A stretch of DNA of 64,000 nt from Streptomyces cavernicola. GTDB lineage: Bacteria > Actinomycetota > Actinomycetes > Streptomycetales > Streptomycetaceae. Location of the stretch: the NCBI RefSeq assembly GCF_029968035.1, contig NZ_JASCIQ010000004.1, positions 222,179-286,178 on the forward strand, read 5' to 3'. A program made the translations under genes and the position numbers. The notes beneath the pieces were generated by a model. The model was not told where the DNA came from. It saw nothing but the letters and a program-made list of their open reading frames with translations, and searched no databases. Shown in pieces: positions 9,549-17,553 of the stretch. The number at the start of each line of letters is the position of its first letter. The first letter of the stretch is position 1.

Positions 9549-11003
9549 ATGAGTCCGTCGGTACACCAACAGGTCGCGACGGTGGGCGTCGAGCCCGCGC
9601 CGCGCCGCCGGATCGTGTCTCTCATGGTCGCCCTGCTGGCGGCGTGCACCGCCTTTCAGCTCAACGCCAGCATGCTCAGTCCGGTTCTGGTGGTCATCGG
9701 CAGGGAACTGCAGGCCGATGAAGTGACGGTGGGGCTGTCACAGACCGCCTTCTTCACCAGCACGGCACTGTTCGGGTTGTTCCTTCCGCGGTTCAGTGAC
9801 ATCGTCGGGCGCCGCCGGATCATGCTCCTGATGCTGACCGTCATGACCGGCGGGGCGGTGCTCGCCGCCCTGGCGCCCAACATGCCGGTGCTGATCGCCG
9901 CCCGCGCGATTCAGGGCGTGTCCGGTGCGGTCGTCGCCGTGTGCCTGATGATCCTGCGAAGCGAGATCAGGGACGCCCGGCGCTACGGGGCACTGATGGG
10001 CGTCGTGACCGCGGTGAACGGCGGCATCGCCGGCATCGACGCCCTCGCCGGTGGATTCCTGGCCACGCACTTCGGTTTCCGTCCTGTCTTCTGGGTCATC
10101 GTGGTCGTCGGCGCAGCGGCGGCGCTCTTCGCCTTCCGGTACATCCCGGAATCTCGACCGTCACACGGCGTCCGTATGGACTGGTCCGGAACAGCCGCAC
10201 TCACGCTGTGCATCCTGCTGCTCCAACTGGCCGTCAACGAGATGGGCAAGGGCGCTCTGGCCGACTGGTTCCTCACAGCGGCACTCATCGCCGGTGGGGT
10301 GATGACCGCGGTCCTGTTCTGGACCATCGAGAAGTCCGTGGCCCAGCCGCTCGCCTCGCCGGCCCTGCTGAAGCAACGTGCGACGTGGGCGACTGTGCTC
10401 ACCACGGTACTGACGATGGCCGGTGTCTTCGCCACGGTCAACGGACTGGTGATGTCCCTGGCCCAGAACACTCAGGTCGGATTCCGCCTCGAGGCCGACA
10501 GTGCCTCTCTGCTGCTGCTCACTCCCTACGCTCTCCTGGGCTGGCTCGCCGGGCCCTTCGCCGGGCGCCTGGCCTCGACCCTCGGCTACACGACGATTCT
10601 GCGAACCGGTCTGCTCGCCAGTGCTGGTGGCATCGTCGTCATGGCGATGTTCGGCACCGACAACCTCCCGATACTCGTCGCGGGCACCGTGTTCCTGGGC
10701 CTGACGTACGCAGGCATGGCGAACATCATGCTCAACGGCCTGGGTGTGGTGCTTTCACCGACGAGCAACCCTGGATTCCTTCCGGGCCTGAACTCGGCCG
10801 GGTTCGGCCTCGGCGCGGGGTTGAGCTTCGCCGTCCTGCCGGCTGTCCAGGCAGCTTCGCAGACGGCGGAGACCGGCTATGAACTCGGAATGCTCGCGGG
10901 CGGCGGTCTCACGGGACTTGCGTTTCTCATGTCCTTGCTGATCCCCAAGCCGGTGGGAGCCGAAGTGCGACACTCTTCGGCGTCACCACCCCCACACGCC
11001 TGA
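9549..11003 (+). CDS. MFS transporter, probable nucleoside carrier
   Basis: Membrane carrier of 484 residues with about 12-14 helices. The loop 2-3 MFS signature GLFLPRFSDIVGRRR and a DHA2-like arrangement are visible. GAGGAG lies 6 nt before the ATG at 9549. It sits 97 bp after the kinase in the same direction and before trpF, so pseudouridine or a related nucleoside is the likely cargo; DHA-type carriers are more often exporters, so direction of transport is open. Confidence 0.8.
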   Translation: MSPSVHQQVATVGVEPAPRRRIVSLMVALLAACTAFQLNASMLSPVLVVIGRELQADEVTVGLSQTAFFTSTALFGLFLPRFSDIVGRRRIMLLMLTVMTGGAVLAALAPNMPVLIAARAIQGVSGAVVAVCLMILRSEIRDARRYGALMGVVTAVNGGIAGIDALAGGFLATHFGFRPVFWVIVVVGAAAALFAFRYIPESRPSHGVRMDWSGTAALTLCILLLQLAVNEMGKGALADWFLTAALIAGGVMTAVLFWTIEKSVAQPLASPALLKQRATWATVLTTVLTMAGVFATVNGLVMSLAQNTQVGFRLEADSASLLLLTPYALLGWLAGPFAGRLASTLGYTTILRTGLLASAGGIVVMAMFGTDNLPILVAGTVFLGLTYAGMANIMLNGLGVVLSPTSNPGFLPGLNSAGFGLGAGLSFAVLPAVQAASQTAETGYELGMLAGGGLTGLAFLMSLLIPKPVGAEVRHSSASPPPHA

Positions 11004-11041
11004 ACTGCCTGAGAGTTCGAGCCGCCTGAGAGGAAAGCGCG

Positions 11042-11650
11042 TTGCGCCCGACGTACATCAAAATCTGTGGCCTCCGCACCGCCGAGACCGTGGAAGCAGC
11101 AGTCGGGGCCGGTGTCGACGCCGTCGGGTTCGTCTTCGCGCCGGGCAGCCCGCGGCTGATCGACGCCGGCGCGGCCCGGACGCTGGCTGCACGAGTCCCG
11201 GCGCAGGTCGAGACCGTTGGCGTGTTCCGCGCGCAGCCCATCGACGAGGTGCTGGAGACGGCCTCACGTGTCGGGCTGACGACCGTCCAACTCCACGGAG
11301 GCGAGGACGAGATGTCCTTCGAGCGGATCCGGGCGGAGGGGTTCCGGACGATCCGCGCGCTGGACATCGCCACGTATCTCGAGCGGCCGGACCCGAACCC
11401 CGCTGACCGGCTGCTGATCGACGCCATCGAACCGGGCGGCGGGAAACGCTTCGACACCAGGCTGCTGCAGGCGCGGCCGCCGGAGGGTTGCTGGCTTCTC
11501 GCCGGCGGTCTGGACCCGGACAATGTCGCCGCCGCCGTGCGCGCGGCCCGTCCGAGCGGAGTCGATGTCTCCAGTGGCGTGGAGTCCTCACGGGGCGTCA
11601 AGAGCGTCGAGTCGATCCGCGCCTTCGTATCCGCTGTGCGCGCGGTGTGA
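11042..11650 (+). CDS. trpF: Phosphoribosylanthranilate isomerase
   Basis: A (beta/alpha)8 enzyme of 202 residues that isomerises N-(5-phosphoribosyl)anthranilate in tryptophan synthesis. All family motifs are present: KICGLRT at the N-terminus, VGFVFAPGSPR, VQLHGGEDE, LLIDAIEPGGGKRFD, LAGGLDPDNV and GVDVSSGVESSRGVKS. TTG at 11042 with GAGGAAAG upstream is the only sensible start. It is 38 bp behind the MFS gene and away from any other trp gene. Streptomyces normally perform this step with the bifunctional PriA, so a stand-alone trpF in a nucleoside salvage operon is odd; see findings. Confidence 0.9.
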   Translation: MRPTYIKICGLRTAETVEAAVGAGVDAVGFVFAPGSPRLIDAGAARTLAARVPAQVETVGVFRAQPIDEVLETASRVGLTTVQLHGGEDEMSFERIRAEGFRTIRALDIATYLERPDPNPADRLLIDAIEPGGGKRFDTRLLQARPPEGCWLLAGGLDPDNVAAAVRAARPSGVDVSSGVESSRGVKSVESIRAFVSAVRAV

Positions 11651-11804
11651 CGTCGATGGGCACGAGTGCGGCCGTGGCTTCCGGACCCGCGCGTCTCGCG
11701 CGCTGCTCACTCGCTTCGCCGCGCAATTGGCTTCCGTCCACTCGGTGTTCAGGACGGACGGATACGTTCCGCTTATTCTCAGCCCCCTTCTCAACTGGAG
11801 CGAC

Positions 11805-12608
11805 GTGTCCATCCTCAACCGCCGCAGCGTTCTCTTCGGCGCTGCCGGTACCGCCGCCGGCCTCACCTTCGCCCCGACCGCGAACGCCACCCCGGCAACC
11901 GCCGACCGGAGCCCCGGGCGACGGGAGCCGCTGGCGGCCGGCCCGGGTAAGAAGTGGGACCTCGACGGCAACGCGCAGCGTTTCCGCGGCAACACGTTCG
12001 TGTGCCCCGTACCGCAGGACTCCGCCTTCTTCGAGGCTGAGACCGAAGCAATGAAACTCATGCGGCGGTCGTCTCTGGCCGATCAGTACGCGTGCCTGCC
12101 ACACCAGAGCATGCACATGACCGTGTTCGACGCGACCACGCAGGACGCGATCACCAAGAACCAGCTGCCGGGCTGGCTGGCCGACTGCAAGGACGTCTCC
12201 GAGATCTCGCAGCGAATCCTGGCGCGGCTGCAGCAGTCGGAATTGACGCCTGTGGGGCCGATCAGGATGAAGGTCAAGGGATTCCGCCCCTTCGACGCCA
12301 ACTTCACCATGGACCTCACCCCGGCGGACGACGCGACCTTCAACACGCTGTGGACCACCCGCCGTGAATTGAGCGCGCTGCTCGACATCCGCGCCTCGAA
12401 CTTCGACACCTATCAGTTCCACTCGACCATCGGCTACCGTCTGGTCAAGCCGCTGGACTCGGACGTTCCTCCCATGGAGCGGCTCGCGGCAGAGTGCACC
12501 GCACTGTTCACCGGCGACGCCGCGACCGTGACCATGGAGCACCCGGCGTTCAACCTCTTCGACGACATGCTGGCGTTCCCGCAGCTCTGGCTGCTGCCGA
12601 AGGCCTGA
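11805..12608 (+). CDS. Tat-exported DUF1868 protein, 2H phosphoesterase-like
   Basis: 267 residues. The N-terminus has a twin-arginine motif (NRRSVLFG), a hydrophobic stretch and an Ala-rich cleavage region ending near residue 33, so export is likely. The body matches DUF1868 and holds two H-x-S/T-x motifs, HMTV (residues 104-107) and HSTI (206-209), the hallmark of 2H phosphoesterases that act on cyclic phosphates or RNA ends. GTG at 11805 follows CTGGAG. It lies 154 bp after trpF on the same strand. The activity is not known for this family; a role on extracellular RNA fragments is inference. Confidence 0.8.
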   Translation: MSILNRRSVLFGAAGTAAGLTFAPTANATPATADRSPGRREPLAAGPGKKWDLDGNAQRFRGNTFVCPVPQDSAFFEAETEAMKLMRRSSLADQYACLPHQSMHMTVFDATTQDAITKNQLPGWLADCKDVSEISQRILARLQQSELTPVGPIRMKVKGFRPFDANFTMDLTPADDATFNTLWTTRRELSALLDIRASNFDTYQFHSTIGYRLVKPLDSDVPPMERLAAECTALFTGDAATVTMEHPAFNLFDDMLAFPQLWLLPKA

Positions 12609-12637
12609 CGCGAAGAGAGGCCCTCCCTCGCTCTCCC

Positions 12638-12673
12638 GCCCCGGTCACGGAACGTCAGGTCCGTGACCGGGGC
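12638..12673 (+). terminator. Terminator after the DUF1868 gene
   Basis: Perfect 14-bp stem GCCCCGGTCACGGA with an 8-nt loop, 29 bp past the stop codon. It closes the pseudouridine region. Confidence 0.8.
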
Positions 12674-12975
12674 GAGACGTGCCTCGTGCCCCACCGAAAG
12701 GTAAAGGCCCGGCAAACTCGGACCTTAAGTGCCTCACGGTGCGAAACGCCCGCCATTAGTAGGTGGCCGTTGAAACTGTTAACCTGCCGAAGGTTTGCGG
12801 GCTCGAATCGCCCGCCTTTTGTGAAATTTCCCGGCGCAGCGATGACGCTGCCGTGTCCGGGTCGGAGCAATTTCTGCCGCGCGCTGTGACGAGACGCGCC
12901 CCACGGGTCCCCGGTCGGCATGCCGGGTGATGTGGCTGATGCGGCGGCTCCGCGAGTCGTGAGGAGGTGGTGCGT
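12674..12975 (+). promoter_or_regulatory. Long leader region of the symporter operon
   Basis: About 300 bp without a gene and of lower GC than the surroundings. Two adjacent hairpins stand out: AACCT-N5-AGGTT (12781-12795) and GCGGGC-N7-GCCCGC (12797-12815), the latter followed by C and TTTT. A terminator-like hairpin ahead of a transporter gene suggests either an attenuated/riboswitch leader or a small transcript ending there. It does not match a riboswitch class I can recognise by eye. Confidence 0.4.
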
Positions 12976-14742
12976 GTGGACGGGACGGAAACGTTCCAGT
13001 TCAGCGCCTTGGTGGTGGTAGGTCTGCTCGTCTTCTTCTACGGGGGGTCCTTCTGGATGTCGACCCGTATCGGCAAGAAGGACGAGAACGCCGATGGGTA
13101 CATGACCGGCGGGAACAACATCGGTTTCGGCATGTCCGCCGCCAGCATGACGGCCACCTGGATCTGGGCGGCCTCGATGTACGCGTCCGCGACGTCGGGG
13201 TACACGTACGGCATTTCAGGCCCCATCCACTACGGGCTCTGGGGCGCCCTGATGATCCTCTTCATCTACCCCTTCGGTAAGCGCATCCGCTCCGTCGCCC
13301 CGAAGGCGCACACGCTGGCCGAGGTCATGTACGCCCGGCACGGCCGCTCCAGCCAGCTCATGCTCGCCGGCTCCAACGTCGTCGGCAGCCTCATCAGCCT
13401 GATGTCCAACTTCATCGCCGGCGGTGTGCTGATCTCGCTGCTGTCACCGTTCAACTTCGTGCAGGGCGTCTTCGCCGTGGCCGCGGGCACCCTTCTCTAC
13501 GCCGTGTGGTCGGGCTTCCGCGCCTCCGTGCTGACCGACTTCGTGCAGGTCCTCGCGATGCTCGGCGCGGTGGTCGTGATCGTCCCGGTCATCTTCTTCG
13601 CGTCCGGCTTCCCGGCGGCGTTCGAGACGGGTGCGCACCAACTGACCGCGCAGCAGGGCGACTTCTTCTCCAGCGAGGCGTTCATGAACCAGGGCGCCCC
13701 CTACATCGCCGCGGTGCTCGCGTACGCCATCGGCAACCAGACCATCGCGCAGCGGCTCTTCGCAGTGAAGGAGAGCCTGATCAAGCCGACCTTCATCACC
13801 GCGACCATCGGCTACGGCGCCATGGTCATCGGCGTCGGCATGCTCGGTGTGCTCGCCCTGTACCTCGGCTACGACCCGGGCAGCGACCTGAACAACCTGA
13901 TCCCCGGCATGGCCGCGACCTACCTGCCGCCCGCGTTGCTCGCACTGTTCTTCATCATGATCATCGGCGCGCTGTCCTCCACCGCGGACGCCGACCTCTG
14001 CGCCCTGTCCTCGATCACGATGACCGACTTCTACGGCCAGGCCGCCGCCGGCAAGGAGAAGGCCAACCCCAGGACGATGCTGCTGGTCGGGCGCATCACC
14101 ATGGTGGTGGCCACCGCAGCGGCCGTCGCCTTCGCCAGCATGCGGCTGAGCATCCTCGACCTGCTGGTGTTCGTCGGCGCGCTGTGGGGAGCCCTCGTCT
14201 TCCCGGTGCTGGCGAGCTTCTACTGGGAGAAGGTCACCAGCAAGGCGTTCACCAGCTCGGTGATCGCAGCGCTCGTGGTCTTCCTGCCGGTCCGTTTCGG
14301 CTGGATCCCGACGGACGGTGCGTTCGGCATCTTCGTGGACGTGGTGTCGGTCATCGGCATCGGTGTCGTCCTCGGTTTGATGACGTTCGGCTTCTTCGGC
14401 ATCAAGGCAGCGAAGGTCGTCGGTGTGCTGGCCGCAGTGCTCGCCGCGCCGTTCGCCATCGGGCACCTGCACGAGCACGCGACGCTGTGCGGCTCCCTCG
14501 TGGCCTACGCCGTGAGCACCGTCGTCTGCTGGGCGATGTCCGTGCGGAGCGGCAAGACCTTCGACTTCTCCGTCATCGCCCAGCGCACCGGTGACTTCGA
14601 CGACGCCTCAGCGCACGCGGCCGCCGTCTCCGCCGACGACGGAGACAACGGTGGCGACGGTGGCGACGACGGCAAGGCGGGCGTCCCGCAGCAGGCCGTC
14701 TCCACCGACGAACGGCCCGCGTCCGCCGCAAGCGCCAAGTGA
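12976..14742 (+). CDS. Sodium:solute symporter (SSS family)
   Basis: Sodium-coupled membrane transporter of 588 residues with about 13 helices and a low-complexity tail rich in Asp and Gly near residues 545-565. The region GYMTGGNNIGFGMSAASMTA, with many small residues in the first core helix, is characteristic of SSS carriers. GAGGAGG at 12961-12967 fits the GTG at 12976 (8-nt spacing) better than the GTGs at 12967 and 12970. A 43-residue partner protein follows. The substrate is unknown; the neighbouring ureohydrolase and MFS genes suggest an amine, guanidino compound or urea-like solute (inference). Confidence 0.88.
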   Translation: MDGTETFQFSALVVVGLLVFFYGGSFWMSTRIGKKDENADGYMTGGNNIGFGMSAASMTATWIWAASMYASATSGYTYGISGPIHYGLWGALMILFIYPFGKRIRSVAPKAHTLAEVMYARHGRSSQLMLAGSNVVGSLISLMSNFIAGGVLISLLSPFNFVQGVFAVAAGTLLYAVWSGFRASVLTDFVQVLAMLGAVVVIVPVIFFASGFPAAFETGAHQLTAQQGDFFSSEAFMNQGAPYIAAVLAYAIGNQTIAQRLFAVKESLIKPTFITATIGYGAMVIGVGMLGVLALYLGYDPGSDLNNLIPGMAATYLPPALLALFFIMIIGALSSTADADLCALSSITMTDFYGQAAAGKEKANPRTMLLVGRITMVVATAAAVAFASMRLSILDLLVFVGALWGALVFPVLASFYWEKVTSKAFTSSVIAALVVFLPVRFGWIPTDGAFGIFVDVVSVIGIGVVLGLMTFGFFGIKAAKVVGVLAAVLAAPFAIGHLHEHATLCGSLVAYAVSTVVCWAMSVRSGKTFDFSVIAQRTGDFDDASAHAAAVSADDGDNGGDGGDDGKAGVPQQAVSTDERPASAASAK

Positions 14743-14758
14743 ACGAACAGGAGGCACA

Positions 14759-14890
14759 GTGAACACCCTCGCTCTGAGCGTGTACATCCTGATCTGGCCC
14801 GTCATCGTGGCCGGAGTGCTGTACACGATCTGCCGCGGTTTCGTCCGTGAGTGGCTGGAGGCCCGCCGTAAGGGACAGCGTCTGATCTGA
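14759..14890 (+). CDS. Putative small subunit of the SSS transporter
   Basis: A 43-residue membrane protein: one helix (residues about 4-24, LALSVYILIWPVIVAGVLYT) followed by a basic cytoplasmic tail ending ARRKGQRLI. GTG at 14759 has CAGGAGG directly upstream and lies 16 bp behind the symporter stop, so the two are co-expressed. Short one-helix proteins next to SSS and NSS carriers are a recurring actinobacterial pattern and are annotated as transporter small subunits; function for this one is unproven. Confidence 0.75.
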   Translation: MNTLALSVYILIWPVIVAGVLYTICRGFVREWLEARRKGQRLI

Positions 14891-14914
14891 GTGCGTGCAT
14901 GCCGCGCCCGCCCG

Positions 14915-14953
14915 ACAACGGGTATCGCCACCGCAGTTGGCGATACCCGTTGT
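14915..14953. terminator. Strong hairpin between symporter operon and ureohydrolase
   Basis: Perfect 16-bp stem ACAACGGGTATCGCCA with a 7-nt loop between two convergent units; works for both strands in principle. Confidence 0.88.
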
Positions 14954-15011
14954 TGTTTCGCTGACGGTGCCGCTCGCGGCGCCCCGTCACCTGCGCCGCC
15001 GACCGCTCACG

Positions 15012-16010
15012 TCAACCGTGCGTCGCGGACACCGGTACGGGGACGGCCGCCTGATTCTTCGTCATGAGCGTGATGAGGTCGAACACCACGGTGGCGGCGG
15101 CGAGGCAGGTGATTTCGGCGTGGTCGTACGCCGGTGCGACCTCGACCACGTCACCGCCGACGATGTCGAGTCCGTCGAGGCTGCGGAGCAGGCGCAGCAG
15201 CTCCCGGCTGTTGAACCCGCCCATCTCCGGAGTGCCCGTCCCAGGAGCGAAGGCCGGGTCGAGCACGTCGATGTCGATCGAGATGTACACCGGCGCGTCG
15301 CCCACGCGTCGTCGTACGGCATCCGCCGCGCCGTCGATCCCGATCACGTCGAGATCCCCGGCACGGATGGCGCGGAAGCCGAAGGCCTTGTCGTTCACGA
15401 GATCCAGCTGGTCGTAGAGCGGCCCGCGGATACCGAGGTGGATGGACTTGTCCTCGGCGAGCAGCCCTTCCTCGAAGGCGCGGCGGAACACCGTGCCGTG
15501 GGTGACCGGAGAGTTGAAGTAGGTGTCCCAGGTGTCGAGGTGGGCGTCGAAATGGACCAGGGCGAGCGGACCGTGCTGGTCCCGCGCCGCGCGGAGCATG
15601 GGCAGCGCGATGGTGTGGTCGCCGCCGATGGCCACGATGCGCCGGTCGGAGCGGCCCGCGACGTCGCGGGCACAGCGCTCGATCTGGGCGACCGCCTCAT
15701 CGATGCTGAAGGGCGTACAGGGGACGTCACCGGCATCGACGGCCTGGACGGTTTCCAGCGGCGCGGTGTCGAGTTCGACGTGGAACCTCGGCCGCAGGTG
15801 GCGCGAGGCCTGACGCACGCCCATCGGTCCGAAGCGCGCGCCCGGCCGGTACGACGTACCTCCGTCGAACGGCACGCCCAGGACCGCGATGTCGTAGTCG
15901 TCGACCGAGCCGATGTCGGGAATCCGGGCGAAGGTGCCCAGGCCGGCGAAGCGCGGGACCTTCGTGGCGTCCTGTGAGCCGATCGGAGTGGGCCGGTTGT
16001 CGTGGTGCAT
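15012..16010 (-). CDS. Ureohydrolase: agmatinase or guanidinobutyrase type
   Basis: Mn-dependent hydrolase of the arginase/agmatinase superfamily, 332 residues, which splits a guanidino group to urea and an amine. Metal and catalytic motifs are complete: GGDHTIALP (His 132), HFDAHLDT (Asp155, His157, Asp159), THGTVFRRA (His171) and SIDIDVLDPAFAPGTGTPE. The GGFNSRELL stretch after it differs slightly from classical agmatinase (GGLT), which fits guanidinobutyrase or guanidinopropionase. ATG at 16010 is favoured over the adjacent GTG at 16013. It lies 12 bp behind an MFS gene, with a PucR regulator divergent from the pair. Confidence 0.88.
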   Translation of the reverse strand: MHHDNRPTPIGSQDATKVPRFAGLGTFARIPDIGSVDDYDIAVLGVPFDGGTSYRPGARFGPMGVRQASRHLRPRFHVELDTAPLETVQAVDAGDVPCTPFSIDEAVAQIERCARDVAGRSDRRIVAIGGDHTIALPMLRAARDQHGPLALVHFDAHLDTWDTYFNSPVTHGTVFRRAFEEGLLAEDKSIHLGIRGPLYDQLDLVNDKAFGFRAIRAGDLDVIGIDGAADAVRRRVGDAPVYISIDIDVLDPAFAPGTGTPEMGGFNSRELLRLLRSLDGLDIVGGDVVEVAPAYDHAEITCLAAATVVFDLITLMTKNQAAVPVPVSATHG

Positions 16011-16022
16011 CACGGTCTCCCT

Positions 16023-17390
16023 TCAGTTCGTGGTGGTGGTGGGGGTGAGGGCCGGGTCGGCGGGCTTGACCGGGCGCTCGGCTCCCGCGGCGGTGTCGCT
16101 GAGTGACCGGTTCCGGGTCTCGACGCCCCAGGCCAGCGTGGCCAGCAGCCCGACGACCGACACGACCGCCCCGATGAGCAGCGGCAGATTCCGGCTCTCG
16201 GCCAGGGCGAACGGCATCAGGTAGGTGGCCGCTGCCGCCCCGATGCGGGAGAGCGCGGTCCCCACACCGACGGCGGTGGCGCGGACCTCGGTCGGGAAGA
16301 GTTCGTTGGGGTAGACCACCTCGAGGAAGCTGGAGCCGCCCGAGGCGAGCGCGAAGACACAGACCGCGGCGAAGGAGACCCAGCTCGGCAGACCGGGCAT
16401 CAGGCCGGGGACAGCCAGGGCGACCGCGATGATCCCGAAGGACCAGAGCAGCAACGCCCGTCGGCCGATGCGCTCGACCAGCCAGAGTCCGGGAATGCCG
16501 CCGATGACGAACAGCGCGGCGAGGAAGACCTCCGCGGCGGTACCGCTGATTCCCATGCCCGCCAGCAGGTCGGGGGCGAACGAGTAGAGAGCGAACAGCG
16601 GGATCACCTGCGCGGTCCAGAAGACGCCGACGAACAAGGTGCGCCGGAGATACGGGGCGCGGAACACCGTGCTGTAGCCGGCCTCGGCGACCGCTGGTTC
16701 CTCGGCCACGTCCGCCACGCCGTACCGCGGACCGAACACCTTCTTGACCGCCCGGTCGGCCTCCTCCGTACGGCCCTTGCTGAGCAGCCAGCGTGGCGAC
16801 TCCGGCGTGCCGAGCCGCAGGAACAGGGTCATCACGGCGAACACCGCGGGGCTGGCGAGCATGAAGCGCCAGGCGTCCGCACCGAGTCCTTCGATGCTCA
16901 CGCCCACGACGTACGCGGCGGCGGCGCCGAGCGCCCAGACCACGAAGGTGGCACCGAGCAGCCGGCCGCGGAACCGGCGCGGGAGATACTCCGCCAGCAA
17001 CGACGTGGCGATCGGATAGTCGGCGCCGATGGCCGCGCCGAGGAGGAAGCGCAGCAGCGTGAGCTGCCAGACCTCGGTCGCGAAGGCGGACAGCACCGAG
17101 AACAGCGCCAGCGCCGCGAGGTCGGCGATGTACATGATGTGCCGGCCGATCTTGTCGGTGACGTATCCGAAGACCGCCCCGCCGAAGAAGATGCCGACCA
17201 GGCTGGCGGCCGCGACCAGGCCCTTGTCGCCGGCGGTCATGTCAAGGGCCGGCGTGAGTGTCGTGAAGGCGACACCGATGATCGCGATCGCGTACCCGTC
17301 GATGAACGGTCCGCCCGACGAGTAGGCGGTCAGTTTCTTGTGGAAGCGCGTGAGCGGTGCGTCGTCGATGAGATTCGATCGAGCAGTCAT
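16023..17390 (-). CDS. MFS transporter, sugar-porter/AAHS-like
   Basis: 455-residue carrier with 12 predicted helices. Signatures include GYVTDKIGRHIMYI in loop 2-3 and GTPESPRWLLSKGRTEEADR in the central loop, typical of the sugar porter and aromatic acid families. The start is ATG at 17390; a longer frame to 17453 lacks support. It is the first gene of a two-gene operon with the ureohydrolase, so it probably imports the guanidino substrate. Confidence 0.85.
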   Translation of the reverse strand: MTARSNLIDDAPLTRFHKKLTAYSSGGPFIDGYAIAIIGVAFTTLTPALDMTAGDKGLVAAASLVGIFFGGAVFGYVTDKIGRHIMYIADLAALALFSVLSAFATEVWQLTLLRFLLGAAIGADYPIATSLLAEYLPRRFRGRLLGATFVVWALGAAAAYVVGVSIEGLGADAWRFMLASPAVFAVMTLFLRLGTPESPRWLLSKGRTEEADRAVKKVFGPRYGVADVAEEPAVAEAGYSTVFRAPYLRRTLFVGVFWTAQVIPLFALYSFAPDLLAGMGISGTAAEVFLAALFVIGGIPGLWLVERIGRRALLLWSFGIIAVALAVPGLMPGLPSWVSFAAVCVFALASGGSSFLEVVYPNELFPTEVRATAVGVGTALSRIGAAAATYLMPFALAESRNLPLLIGAVVSVVGLLATLAWGVETRNRSLSDTAAGAERPVKPADPALTPTTTTN

Positions 17391-17460
17391 GGAGGAGTCC
17401 CTGGCTCGCGGTGGCCATGCCGAGGTGCTGCACCAGGTGTACGTCGGTTTCACTCACGTC

Positions 17461-17472
17461 GTGCAGCTGCAC
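17461..17472. promoter_or_regulatory. Palindrome in the MFS/PucR divergent promoter region
   Basis: GTGCAGCTGCAC is a perfect 12-bp palindrome in the 163-bp gap between the two divergent starts; a related GGTGC-T-GCACC lies about 40 bp to its left. Possible PucR-family operator. Confidence 0.35.
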
Positions 17473-17553
17473 AGCGCTCAAAGTTCCCCGGCCGGCTTGT
17501 CCATTCGCTCAACACTCCTGTACGGACGGTCAGGCTCGGCCTATCGTCGTCCC

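Noticed and set aside
7638..12608. C-nucleoside or indigoidine-type biosynthetic cluster
   Set aside because: psuG/IndA-like and trpF genes could hint at one, but there is no non-ribosomal synthetase, TruD-like synthase or tailoring enzyme; a salvage operon explains the genes better.
12781..12816. tRNA-like sequence with a GCTCGAATCG segment resembling a T arm
   Set aside because: The loop starts TCG rather than TTC, the 5-bp T stem does not pair correctly, and no anticodon or acceptor stem can be built. Treated as hairpins in a leader.
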